Assembly (NCBI GenBank): GCA_032358255.1
Contig: JAULBX010019632.1
Location: 1-64,000, forward strand
DNA length: 64,000 bases
From: Heterotrichella gracilis
Lineage: Eukaryota > Sar > Xanthophyceae > Tribonematales > Xanthonemataceae
Direction: 5' to 3'
Shown here piece after piece: positions 11,804-24,600 of the stretch; within the stretch, counting starts at the first letter, position 1; each line of letters starts with the position of its first letter. The translations under genes and the position numbers were made by a program. The notes under the pieces are model-generated. The model saw nothing but the letters and a program-made list of their open reading frames with translations. It ran no database searches and was not told the origin of the DNA.

Positions 11804-14228
11804 GCTGTCTGGGACAGGACGAGGAGGCAGCAGCAGGGGATTAACTTAATTAACGGTCAAGGGGTGTCCCCAGCATGCCCAGGCGGGCAATCAGGAGAGG
11901 CAGCCAATCTGTTGGGTGGAGGAAGGGTAATCTGTTGGGTGGAGAAGGGTGACAGGAAGGGCCTTGCGCCTTGCCAGTGACAACGTACAAGTAAATTGGG
12001 TGTTATTGATGGGTCTGGGTGGTTGAACATCTTGTCGCGCTGTTCGTGACGGCACTGAAATACAGTGTGTGCATTATGGCAAGTTTGTCGGTTGAGTGTG
12101 TGCAAATGAATAGCTGTTTTGTCGTTTTTGCGGTTGGTTCCTGTCTGTGTCCGCACACACTTTTAACAGCGTTCCCTTTTGTTCTGTTTTGAGCGCCCTT
12201 TTTTTGTCCAGTGGGGGAAAGGGTGCTTATTTCAGCGTTTGTTTTTTTGCTTAATTACTTGCCCGTGACTGCTTTTTTGGTCTGGCTATTATGTTGCACA
12301 AAAGGATTTATTTAGCAACATGGGTGGATCTTCCAACAAACACATTGTTTCTTTGTGTTGCTGGCACCCCCCTCACTGTACCCAATTCACTGCATTTGTT
12401 TGCTCGTTTGAACCAGCATTTACGTTGTTGTGCCCGTTTGGCCAATACACTACGCTTTGTTTGCATGAGAAAATGTGAGTTGGCTGCCAGTTGAGCCACC
12501 TGTATATTATCTTACCTCAAACAGCTCGGTGTGCAAGTACTGTGCACCACCTACCTCCTGCAATGACGATAATCGTTTTCATCATTTTGACAACAGCCCA
12601 CCCAGTCAGCAAACGTGATTGTTTACTGAATTCTGTTTACTGGTTTGTCTCATACCAAAGGGGGGTTCTTGCTACCTTAGGGATGCGGTGGGCAGTGTTT
12701 TGGTGTTTTGTGGGTTCTGCACACTGACTGGGTCTTTTTGCTGGTTGTTAGACTTTGAATATAACCTGGGCTTGTAGCCTTCTTAACGTGCACTGAGCAC
12801 ACTACTGTCCATATGGCGGCCTAAATCTTACATTGACTGCTGTTGCCTGCACAACTTGACCTGTTTTGCCACGCTGAGCTCTGGTCATTGGGCTGGAGTT
12901 CATATATTTTTGTAATACTACAGTGTACTGGTACCTCGCTGTATTTCACCCCGCTGGGAGGGCTACTAGGCCAGGCTCCTGCTGTTCATCAACCAGTGGT
13001 TGTATAGCCACACTGGGAATGCCACACCCGCACTGGGGATCTCGGAGGCACAAACCCCGGGCCTCACATGTGACAACCCCATCCAAGTCCCAGGGCCCAT
13101 TGCTTTGGCAAGAAGTGGTACTGGGGATAACTTGGCGTTTTAACCCAAAAACAATTTTCTACACTTACACATACTGTGCCACAAACGGTGACATTGCCTG
13201 CTGTGCTGGGAGATAATGGGCATTATTTAAGAATCAGTTGGTTTTCAGAAGTTCGTTGAACCACTGACCTACACTCAGGGCAGGCCGCAGGCTGCCTAGT
13301 GGTTCAAGACACTAGGGCCAGGCCTGGCCCCAAAGTGGCCTGCATTGAAACTCTACGCACAAAGACAAAAGCTGCCAACAACGACACAGCAACACCGATC
13401 ATACACCCAGCATACCAGGCCAGGCTGCTCTGCATTCGGGTCGCTATGGCCAGGTTGCAACCCTTTACGAGGGCCACACCTCCAAATGTCATGCCACATG
13501 TCCGGCCTGCTGTTCAAAGCCACTGGTCAACGGGTGCGGCACCTGACTGGTCAACGCTTCTGCTACAGGTTCCTTGGTGCAGCCCCCTCCACCCCCTCTC
13601 CCTGTCCCCTCCTTGCCTGCCAACTAGGCTGCGCCTGGCGCCTGGGCAGCTCCTGAAACTGTTAGGCAACCCACCAAAAGGAGGCCATGACCTTAACCTG
13701 CCCTATGGCCAGTTACCACCGTATACATACTCCCGGATCAGCTCACCCCCCTTTGCCACAGGCTGTCCTGCCCTGCCCTGCCCCAGCAGAGCGCCCCCCA
13801 GTTGGCACCAACGTGCGCGTCGGGGGACCAACAAGTTTAGCACAACCCCCCTGATGCAGCTCCACTCCCTCGTCAGCAGCTCCATTGTAACATAAACCCT
13901 AAACCCTAAACAGGGGTCCACTGGAACAGGACCCCGTCCTGATGTAGCTCCACTCCCTACCCCCCGCACGCCCTCGCACACACAGGCTAGCTGCCCACGC
14001 TGCGCTTGGCTCCCCACCATCCCCCCCCTCGCCCCCACCACCCCTCACTGCTTGGTGGCCATGCTGCGCTTGGCCCTGCCCACCTCGCACGCATTCACCT
14101 TAGGCAAAGCGCAGCATCCCCCATGGCCACAATGCTGACCAACTTGAGCTCAACAGGGGTCCCACCATAGGATAGTAACCGCCCTGATGCAGCCCCACTC
14201 CCCGCCTACTCCATGCCCCCAACGCCCC
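11804..14228. other. Intergenic region between convergent genes
   Basis: It lies between the plus-strand gene ending at 11803 and the kinesin stop codon at 14229, so it holds two convergent 3' ends. About 12000-12750 is rich in T and G on the plus strand, as expected of a 3' untranslated region. Near 13850-13990 and 14155-14225 a segment of the form GATGCAGC(T/C)CCACTCCC is repeated three times beside CCCTAAA motifs. No gene is evident. Confidence 0.5.
14041..14115 (-). repeat. Copy of the stop-codon end of the kinesin last exon
   Basis: It repeats the terminal coding segment around [15 protein letters not shown] in diverged form, about 150 bases downstream of the true stop codon in transcript sense. 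Confidence 0.8.
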
Positions 14229-17200
14229 TCACTTGGTGGCCACGTTGCGCTTTGCGGTGCCCACCTCGCAGGCGTTCACCTTAGCTGCAAAGCGCAGCGA
14301 GCACAGGGACTCTGGCGCAGACTCCCCCGTTGGCGCTATGTTGACAAACATGAGGGTCTTGGCGTCCCCACCCAGGCAGGGTTGGAGCAGGTATGTGAGT
14401 TTGGAGTTACGGTAGGGGATGTGGGCCTCCTTGTTGGCCAGGGACATGATGACGTCGCCTGCGCAAGGGGGGTGGGGTTGTAAGGGTTTTTGGTGTAGGG
14501 TTTAGGACTTTTAGGCAACATGACGACACAGCTTCCCCAGTTTTTCTAGGGTTTAGGGATGCGGGGTGTTAGGGTACCAGCTACATCAAAAGGTCATGCG
14601 CTGGCGGGCATTCACGGTGCGCTCTGGGGGCATTTTGAAATCATAAAAACAGCAGCATTACAGATGCAGAGCGCCCAAGTGGGGTATAATTCCAAATTTA
14701 ATGTAATTGCTAAAAAACAGCAGTTTACATCTTTTGGCTACAGGAGGCAAATGCCACCCTCAACCCCCCACCCAAACCCACGCACCCAGCGCGCTCAGGC
14801 TCTTGTTGATCGCCTGCGTCTCCTTGAGCCGCTCCCCAGCCACTTGCGACTTTGACAGGCGCTCGCTGCCCGCCAGGTCAATGAGATTGAGCACACCTCG
14901 CACCTCCTGGCCGCTGGACGCGTTCCCGCCATCAACCTGCAACATGGTTGGCAGGTGTTGAACCTAAAATGCCATTAGCTTTTGTTGGACAATGCTTGCA
15001 TTTGCAGATGCTGCAAATCCCACTAATGTTTTAAATTCAATACTTTATATCTAAAAACATTTTGGCACATGTGTTATGTTTGTCAAAAAATATGTGACAG
15101 TTTCTGTTTGTTGCAACTAGGACACCCACCACGAGGATGAAGTCAGTGTATCAGACCATGTAACCAACTCTTACTCTCATTGCACCCACCATGAGCGTGA
15201 ACACCATATGGCTGCGCGAGGATTGCTCATTGGCAGCAGTGGCGCCCACCGCCCGCTTCTGTGCATGCCAATGACTTTTCTACCACGGGTTTACTAGCTG
15301 TAACTAACCCTGTAACATTTTCTCCGCAAAACGAACTATTTATTTTTACCCTTTTTATTTTTGCAAACCAGGCCACCCACCATGAGCGTGAACACCATGT
15401 GGCTGCGCGAGGACTGCTCGTTGGCTGCAGTGGCGCCAACCGCCCGCTGCCGCATGGCGCGCTCCAGCAGCTGCTGCACGCGTGAGGGGTGGCTCACATC
15501 CACCACCTCCAAGTGGGAGACACTGGTGTTGCCCTTGTCGTCGTGGGAAACCTGGCAGGTGGCAGTTGAGGACTGTCATCAATTTCAGAAGTGCAGATGG
15601 AGGACAGTCTAGAAGGCACAAACTGAGGAACATGTGCTTGGCGAGAGGGACGCCAGATGGGTAACTTTGCAGATGATATAGGAAGGGGATGGCAGGTCCT
15701 GTACTCCTTTTGTAAACCCTAAACCCTAAATCTAACCCTTGCCTCACCTGGTGCTTCTTGCCCTGCGGCGGCCCCTTGCCCAGCAGGTCCCGGTACTCCT
15801 CGTTGTACACCTCAACCATCATGGCCTGAAAGGGGGAAGGCACAGCGGTGGTCAGGCAGTCGCATGACGTGTGTTGTAACAGGATGCCAGCGGCAAACAG
15901 GCAGTGCCATGCATATGGTGGAGGCACCACGCTGCACACAGCAAGACGAAAAGACCTGGATTGTGACCTGGATTTGAAGATGAGCACGCTCAAAACCCGC
16001 AATGCCCACTCTGTGCATTGGGAACCCACCCGCCCTTCCCCTCTTCTCCCCCGCGCACCTTCATCTCAAACTCCCAGCCCTGGCTCCGCATCTCCTCGCT
16101 GCCCGCAAAAACCTGGTCCATGGCCCGGGGGATCATGCCCTGGTCGCTGGCTGTGCCCAGCATGGTGTGCGTCTTGCCGCTGCCGGTCTGGCCGTACGCA
16201 AAGATGCACACCTTGTACCCATCAAGCGCGCTCTGCACCAGCTGCGATATCTCCTCAAACACCTCGCCCTGGCCGAGAAAAGGAAAAGTTTTTTAATGAA
16301 ACAAATAGAACAGCATATCAATAAGGAAAAAAAAATGGAAAACATACGGAATGTTTTTTGGGACAAAGGAAAGTGCAAATCACATATTTGTGTGTTTGTT
16401 GCTAACGCAATGTCGGCCGAGATCCACAAACCCAGGCCTGTGATAGTTTGTCTAACCAAGTTCACAGGCATCTCATGATATAAAAAAAGAGGAACCCACT
16501 GTACCTGTGCGGATGTTGGCCCGAACACCTTGTCAAATGTGAAGGCATACTTCTGTGTGAGGTTGTTGCCCGCGGGAACCTGCAGGTCCACAGCCCTGCC
16601 GTCGCTGTCACCTGGGGGAAACAAACAAGCGCTCAGTGCCAGCGGAACATGTCAGGAACGTTGCTTGCAGTGGATGTTAGTGTTCTGGGTGAGGTTGTTG
16701 CGTGAAGGCACCTGCAGGTCCACCGCCCTGCCATCGCTGTCACCTGGGGAGAGGCACACAGCAGCTCAATCCCATGCCATGCCAGTAATTTATGTCCGCA
16801 AGCTTAAGGGTTTACTTTGATTCCTATGTGCATCAGTCAGCTGTACCCATTGGTCAGCCATTCAACCCATGGCTCCCACGCAGCAAAGCATCCCCTGGCA
16901 TATGTGCACATGTGTGTGTGTGCGCACTGCGCGCGTGTTGGGTGTGCGCCACCCCCACCTACCTCCCGAGGGGAATGAGACAAACTGCTCCCCAGGTGCG
17001 CTGCTGCCCTCCTCAGCAAGCTGCGGCCGTACCCTACAGAAAACCCTAATGTTGCCCTTGAGCTCCTGCACACACCAACAATCATGCAAGTCAGTTTCTT
17101 GGGCAGGGAGGCCTGCGCCATGCATGGTGAAAGCGCGGCCATACTAGTGCATCCAGTCCTCCCAGTCCTCCCAGAATTGTTTGTACTCCAGTCTCTGCAA

Positions 17201-20200
17201 AAGACAAACATTACCCTTGTCAACAAAATGTCACTAATGCCACAGCACCCACCAGGATTGTGTTGTGCAGCCGCCGCCGCACCACCTCCCCTTCCCGCAC
17301 GCGCAGCTCCGCCCCCGACAGCGCCCCCTCCAGCCCCTCCACCTTTGCCCGCAGCACCGCCACCTCCTGGCGCCTGCTCTCAGCCATGGCCTGCGCCAGG
17401 TCCCGCTCCTCGCGCGCTACCAGGACCTCCTTTTGGAGGTTGAGGTTGACCTCGCCCTGTGGGGAACATGCTCAGGCTGAGATGTTTGTGAGATTCTCTT
17501 TGTAAACCTTTTAAAACAATTTTGCGCATTTTTATATCACAACTGATGGCATGCCAACAAGGAGCCCTCGCCGGATGTGTTTTGAGCCCAATAAGGATGC
17601 ATTGAGCCCAACAGGTATGTACCATAAGGTGGGAAGCGTAGCGCCTCACCTAGGTCTAGACCCCCCACTTCCCCCCCACTTTTGGACCCCCGAAAAGCCT
17701 GCCTCAACCACCCAGGGTTGCTCATGGATGGACTCGATGGACACTGCACCTGCTGCATCTCACCTGTGCCTTGTTCCTGTTCTCCAGCATTGCCTTGGCC
17801 TGCTTCTCACGCTCAAGGTCATCCACGCTCTTGCCAGTGGCGTCCTTGAACCTGAGTGGCACACACATGTTACACACAGGAAAAGAGCGCTGTTGTGAAT
17901 GGTATTTGAGCCGCCATGGTTGCTCATGCATGGAACATCCCCACACATGCACGATAGCGGAGGCGCAGGCACAAACCAGCCCTGCGCCTGTTGAGTCCAA
18001 GTCACCAATGCCTCAGCCACCACCATGCTGTGCAGCATCAGCAGAAGCATCCCATGCCAGTGCTCCTACCTCTCCAGCTCCTTGTGCAGGCTGTCCCTCT
18101 CTGCCCTGGCCGCATCCCTGTCACAGCTCACCGAGGCCACGGGCAGAGTTGCATGCAAGCCCTGCTGACCTGGCGCTATCGATACTAATGAAATGCGTTC
18201 AAACCACTCAATTCTCTTTCGATCTACCCCCTTGGTAATGAGGTGCGACATAGTAGCTACTTCCCTCACCTCTCCAGCTCCCTGTGCAGGCTGTCCCTCT
18301 CTGCCCTGACCGCATCCCTGTCACAGCTCACCGAGGCCAGCTCAGTGCGCAACCGAGCCGAGTCCTCCACAGCGCTCTGCCTGCCCTGCTCAGCAGCTGC
18401 GCAGTTGACCTGCAACAGGATGGGGGAAGCATGCTTGTGTGGTTCCTTTTGGATTGGAATTGCAGTCCTAATGATGAATTGTGATGGCACGACACAAAGG
18501 GACAGGTAGTAATTCGCCAAGTAGCGGTAGCTTTTCATTTTGAAGTGCAAAATAATACAGCCTTGTGCTGCATTGTGTGGAAATGCCTGGATGTTTTAGG
18601 AGTGAACTGTAATGTTATTATTTGACCATAATAACATTACAGTTCACCTCAGCCGCACCTTGATGGCTTCCACCTGGTGCTCCAGCGCGGTGATTGTACC
18701 CTTCATGTTTGCATTCTCCTCAGACCACCCGTTCTTCTCCCCCTGGAGCTTCACCAGGATCTCGTTCACCGCCTGGTTGTCCAATTGCAATTTTGAGTTG
18801 TACTCCTGCAACTGCGCGTTGTACTTCTGGGAGTGTTGGTGCAGCTCGCTCATGCTCTTCACCTACAAGTGGGATACACAGATACCATAAAATAATGCTT
18901 TTCCCCTTGACCATTTGGGCGTGGGCCGGGGCTCGGGTTAGGCTCGGGTTGAAAGCCCATTTCCTTCAGATTGAATTTAGGACAATAAGGTGCATCGATC
19001 ATCCGAGAAACCCTAGCCCTCACAAGGGCCAAAACCCTAGCAGACCCTACCTGCTCCTGTGACTCCGTGAGCTGCCGCCTGAGCCCCTGCGTCTCCAACT
19101 CAACCCGCTGGATCTGCTGCTCCACGTATGTCAGCTGGCTTTGCGTGCTTGTGAGTGCGGCTTCCAGCTGCTGCTTGTCTGTCGCCAGAGCCTCTGCTTG
19201 ACCTTTGGCAGTGCCCAGCGCAGCCTACACGTGTGGGGTTTATGGTGAGGATGAGGTTGATAGGGTGTCGTTACGCGTGCAACTCTTGAATTGACTGGTG
19301 GGGCTGGCTCGGCCGGCAGCCTCCCTGCAGCAGGGTTAGGGTACTATGCAGGGTATTGGTTGCACATGTGATACCCTATACCCTTTGTTGGTGCGTAGCT
19401 CGCCCCTTCGACTTTATAGGTAGGGTGTTACTATGCAAGCTGACCCTGAGCCCTAAACCCTGTCTCCATGTCCAGCAACTTATTCATCTTTTGAGATAAT
19501 TTTGAGATAAGTACCTCGGGAGAGTGCACCAGTTTGCCCATGTGAATTTTATATAACCTGGGCACCGCGCAACAGCGCACACTCACCTCCACCCCGCACA
19601 GCTTTGCCTCCACCTTGGAGAGCGCTTCGGCATTGTTGACTTGCTCGGTAGCCCTGTCCTGCTCCTCGCGCTCCAAGGCACCCTGGATGGTGTTCAGATC
19701 AAGCTCCAGCCTGCAAAACACAAGGTTGTGGCATTGCCTGGAAGGAAATAGCGCTGCCTTCTTAGCATATATGCCCTGCTGGGCACATATAAGTCAGTTG
19801 ACGTGTTGACCCTTCTTTGGGGTTCGGTCGGAACCACGCTGCTGAATCTTCCTTCAAGGGTTTAGAGTAAAACTTGCGGGTCAGCTGCGATCACTCTTAG
19901 GGTATCGTGCCTTTCTGTCAGGGTTAAGGGTATCCGTGTGGGTCCCCTTAGGGTACGGTACCTTTCTTTGAGGTTGAGCAGGAACCAGCCCGCCGCCCGC
20001 AGCCGCTTGAGCTGCACCACCAGTATGGTGTTCTTCACTTGGGGGGTCTCACGCTTCTTGAAACTCAGCTTGTGGTTCAGGCAGTCCTCAACACTCCACC
20101 CCGTCTCATCCGCTACCTGCTCCCAGCTCAGTTCGTCTGGCGCCTGCTGTGTGGGAAACACATGGTTTATGGTATGGGGGTTATGGTATGGGCTGCTGGG

Positions 20201-20648
20201 CAGCAGGGGTGTGGGGTGAGCCTGAGACTGTTGTGTGCACGCATTGAACAAAAGTACCCTCGAGAGGGTTTCCAGCCGGCAAAACCCTAGCAGGACCCAT
20301 GTCTTGGTCTTCTGCAACGCGTAGTGCATATGATACAGGGTGGCGATGGTGTGATGTTTCTATTGGCTACTGATTCCCCAGCTCAGCCCAATGGGTGCCG
20401 GTTGCGCATGGCAACACAGGTGAGGGGTTGGGCTGAAACTTGGTTTTGCTACCTGGGATACAGCCTAGCCCGAATATTCGTGTCCCGTATAGGTAGGACA
20501 GGTTCTCAAGGTGCCATGAGCTGAAGCATACCTGTGCTGCAACACTGTCTGGCGCCTCAACCGCAGTTGCCACCCTCTTGGGGTTGGCGTTGGCCTTGGA
20601 GGGGGTGATCACCTTGCGCTTGCGCTCCATGTCTCGCTGGTTCAGGTC
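14229..20648 (-). CDS. Kinesin-14, C-terminal motor
   Basis: Fifteen phase-consistent minus-strand exons: 20532-20648, 19962-20143, 19587-19710, 19051-19224, 18659-18862, 18270-18409, 17764-17851, 17253-17456, 16963-17065, 16505-16611, 16059-16268, 15748-15825, 15381-15551, 14786-14936 and 14229-14458. Starting at the Met at 20630 they give about 754 residues; an upstream exon cannot be excluded. The N-terminus is basic ([19 protein letters not shown]). A small globular segment ([20 protein letters not shown]) and a long Gln/Glu-rich coiled coil follow. The kinesin-14 neck [11 protein letters not shown] precedes the motor. Motor motifs are intact: P-loop [11 protein letters not shown], switch I NEQSSRSH, switch II DLAGSER, and [14 protein letters not shown]. 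Kinesin-14 proteins are minus-end-directed, bind and bundle microtubules and act in the spindle. Length and order fit the ATK/KIFC1 class. Confidence 0.96.
15186..15262 (-). repeat. Copy of the donor end of kinesin exon 15381-15551
   Basis: It repeats the switch I region at the exon end ([15 protein letters not shown] in the true exon) with its splice donor, about 190 bases downstream in transcript sense. Only a few bases differ. Confidence 0.9.
16676..16747 (-). repeat. Copy of the acceptor side of kinesin exon 16505-16611
   Basis: It repeats the acceptor and the first codons ([17 protein letters not shown]) upstream of the true exon in transcript sense. Confidence 0.9.
18070..18142 (-). 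repeat. Copy of the donor end of kinesin exon 18270-18409
   Basis: It repeats [20 protein letters not shown] and a GTAGGA donor in the same splice phase as the true exon, 200 bases downstream in transcript sense. Without transcript data I cannot exclude its use as an alternative exon. Confidence 0.88.
18602..18647. repeat. Perfect 19-bp inverted repeat beside a splice donor
   Basis: The arms 18602-18620 and 18629-18647 are exact reverse complements, with an 8-base loop. The hairpin lies in a kinesin intron, about 12 bases past the donor of exon 18659-18862. Confidence 0.9.
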
Positions 20649-21644
20649 CTACATGGTGGTCAGAAACGGGTGTGAGCAGTGCCAGGACATACTTGCCTGG
20701 ATTTGTGTGCAAAAGGATGTCTGCTAGCCTTGCTATATGTATAACTACAGGCATGCAAGTATTTAACCAACTCCTAGACGTAGGCACCCAAACACACATG
20801 TGTCACAACCAGAAGTGTGTCAAGGCGTCACTGCCAACCCTTTTCAAGACCTCATCCACCACTTACATTTGCTGTCAACGGCCGTAACAGACCAGTCCCA
20901 GGCACGTGGCCTGGTGCAGGGATCTTTGTCTCCCTTCTGTCCATGGTTATGGTCCACCAGAGCCAACTCGGCCCAACACCGATGCTCTATGTCACTATGG
21001 ACGCACGATACACGTTATTGAATTTGTTGTTAGCCAGAAGAAGGTGACAGGCTATGCATAAGCACACGTTCTGCACAAGTTAGGCGTAACGAAGTGACAA
21101 CATTGAACCCATGTCTACGTTGGACCAGACGATATGACGCACAACCCACAAGATATGGATGGCGGTTGACCAGCCCTATCTTGGCAACCGATATACCCAG
21201 TCACAGCAGCTGTACTCGCCTCGTGCAGGGGGCTTATTGGCCACTAGCTCGCTGGTCAAACCAGGTGTTCGGGTGGGGTTGTCACCTAGGTGCAACCTTC
21301 TGTTCCACGACGTTGACCGTATCCTCACAAGCACGTCGAAGGTGATGGACGCAGAATATATGAGAAGCCCGGCAAACTATATGAAATGTGACGCACATAT
21401 GATGTGCTAGCAGATGGTTTGGTCAACTCGGTCTTGGGGACGCGGGAATTCCCCACTGGGGATCACGTTCTCGAGCAAGCAAACCCCATAATTCCGCTAG
21501 CAACTTTGGCAAAGTCTTTTTGGTGTGTACCCACTTGCATACACGCTGATTGCTCCAGTGGTTAATGGCGCAAAATATCTGCAACTGCCTCCTTAATGTC
21601 AGGTGCTCGTGCGGGCAAACCTGCGCGAGCGAATCCCTGTTTCG
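20649..21644. other. Divergent intergenic region, kinesin and SET gene
   Basis: It holds the presumed promoters of the kinesin-14 (minus) and the SET-domain gene (plus). I see no coding segment I can support and no clear TATA element. A further kinesin 5' exon could lie here, because the first placed exon is preceded by an acceptor-like CATGTAG. Confidence 0.45.
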
Positions 21645-24600
21645 ATGTCGGTGGTTAGCCAGGAGTTTAGCGACTGGCTGGAAGCCGGAGGCATCACGTT
21701 CAACGGCATAGAAGCAGCGTTCGTTGGTGACCAGGGCTGGAGAGGGGTAATAGCCACTTGCGACCTCGAGCCTGGTGAGCATGTCACATGCATGCATATT
21801 TGAATGGCAATTACTTTTCAATGCCATAGGAAGCAGTGCATGCACCTGCACCAGGGGTTCTAGCTGGGTACAGTTTTTCTCACTTTGCCCACACTTTACT
21901 GAACCCCATCTCTCTCCGGGTGTATCTAATACGGCGGCAGCCTGCATCAAGCTCATGCCATGCCTAGACAACTGGCAGAGGCCATAGCTTAATTCACACG
22001 CTCCAGCAGTCCCAACAGCCAGCTTGCTCAGCTGGAACCACCCACTCCCGTCTTGGAGTGGCATTCTTTACAGTTTGACAATACACGAGCCTGCACCCAC
22101 GTGGTGCTGGAAACCCTAACCCTTTACCCTAATACTATCCGCCCACTGGCAAACCTTGACCCCGCCCACCCACAGGCACCTGCATCCTCAAGGTGCCCGA
22201 AGAGTTGCTTCTGAGCGAGCAATTCCAGCGGGACCCGGTGCTGGCCGCCGCCCTAACCTTACCAACCCTGACACCCTAAACCCGCCATCCAGAAACCCTA
22301 ATCTCCCCCGCCCTGGAGCTTTAAACCTGCCAACCCAGAAACCCTGACCTTACACGCACAAATACCTGAAATCCGGCCCACCACAGGCACCTGCATCCTC
22401 AAGGTGCCTGAGGAGCTGCTACTAAGCGAGCGGTCTGCCCTGCGGGACCCGGTACTGGCCGCCGCCCTGCGCCGATACCAGGGCACACCCACGCCAGAGC
22501 AGGTGTGAACCACCACCACCACCATCGTGATCCACCACTACCATGACCCTCCATCACCACCACCACCACCCTACCACAATACTACATCTGGGGGCTTTTG
22601 ATTGTGGCCGTTTTCAGCTTATAATCCGCAGCTGCTGCTCAAGAACGGCTTCCAGCGGCAACCGCAAACGCATGCATGAAGTTTGGCCTGCGCAAGGATT
22701 AGCATTGAGTGCATCAAATGCACGCATTTAGCAACAGCGAGTCCTGCGCCGGCTGCAGGTATTGGCGGCTCACCTGGTGCATGAGGTGAGCAAGGGCTGC
22801 CACTCCCGCTGGCACGCCTACCTTGCCCACCTGCCACGCACCTACTCCACACTGGCCACATGGACTGCACAGGAGGTGGAGGAGCTGCAGGTGGGCACAC
22901 AAAACCCTAAAACCTTTAACGGTGAATTCTACACCCTAAACAGCAAACCTTAAACACCTAATAGTATCCCACACTGGCCACGTGGACGCCACAGGAGATG
23001 AAGGAGCTGCAGATGAGCACAAAAACCCTAAGCCCTTAATCATTAACCCTAAACGCTAAGTAGTTTTTTACACTGGCCACATGGATGCGACAGGAGGTGG
23101 GCGAGCTGCAGGTGAGCACAACAAACCCTATAAGCCTAACCTCTACCAATAAATCAGCAGCCCACACTGGGGTCTTGCAACCCTTGCGACCCTTGCAACC
23201 CTAATCATTGAATGTATTCTTGGACCCTTGTGATCCACCGCCCCAATTAATTCTGAACCCTAATCTCTAAACACTGGGAGAAGTCTCATATCGCATATCC
23301 CGAGGTACCACGCCACCGCCGCATGAACAACAATGGGCCACGGATGCCGTAAAATGGAACATACACGCCTAGCAGCTAATGTGTGCCCATGCAGGTTGAG
23401 TATGCGCAGCTTTCAGCACTAGCAGCGATTGAGGATGCCAAGCAGTCATGGCGCCAAGTGCGCCCTCTGCTCAATCAACTAGGTGTGTTCACCAGCCCAT
23501 GACTGGGCACCTCTCGCATCACGCTGAGACAAAGTCCTGCATGGCTGTTGCACCCATCCACTACGGTATTCACCCTTTTTCATTGTACCATCTTAAAAGC
23601 GTTTTCTCGATACTTATTGATGTGCACGTGGTATGTGCGGCCGGTTGGAAAACAAATGTGTTGTGGCGCAGGCATGGAGGGCAAGTGGTGCAGCCTCAAG
23701 GCCTGGGTGTGGGCGCTGGCTACCCTGTCTTCCCGTACCATGTACCTCCCCTCCTGCACAGCAGGGGTGCTCACCCCTTTTGGTGACCTGCACAACTATG
23801 AACAGCCGCCGCCGCTGTGCACTCCCAAGTTTGGTGAGCATGACCTGCATGTGCATGTGGGGAATGCCTGGAAAAGGACAGTTTATGCTGTGTACGCCCA
23901 AGTTTGTCGAATTTCCCTGAACTTTGCGACGGGATAAAATGGGGAGCACGAAAGTGCGGTAAGCGGCACGACTGGTTGGCTGCCATCTGCCACACTGGAA
24001 ACAGTGTCAGTTAAGCCTTGGTTCTAGGTCTTGGGTGAGGCATACCCAGACATGCTAACCTGGCTTCAAAGCTGGAAAGCACATACTTACTTACTTAAGC
24101 TGTGTACACCCACGTTTGGTGAGCGCGACTTGCTTATTTGTGGATCATGACGGCTTGGTGTGCTGCCTCAGTATTGATTGCTCTGCCAGGTTGCAAAACG
24201 CCTGTGTACCTCCCCACCTGCAAAGTCCTACACGAATAAACCAATCAAATGACTTTCAAAATTGCCTGGTGAGGTGGTGCCACCCACTCCATTAACGCTG
24301 GTTGACCATCGTAACCGCCTTTTTTTGCTTTCACCCCATGGACTATCCAACTGAATTCGTGGGTCTGCAGGATTTCAGGCAGGCGGGGAGGAATTGAGCG
24401 AGGATCAAATTTGCGGTGATGGCAGTTTTGACGAGGACACCCGATGTTACTGTCTGTATGCCCGGCGCAGGTGGGGACTGCAACGCCTGTATATGCATGA
24501 TGATGTTCTGTGCTCTGCGTTCACTACTTGCCAGTTTGAAGCATGCTGGTCTTGTATGTATGGTGGAGGCTGCGCAACCCCAGTTGAATGGACAGCACGT

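Noticed and set aside
13304-13492. Minus-strand frame with a hydrophobic stretch (WYAGCMIGVAVSLLAAFVFV)
   Set aside because: It looks like a membrane helix but has no splice partner, family similarity or neighbouring exon. It lies in the convergent 3' region after the kinesin stop.
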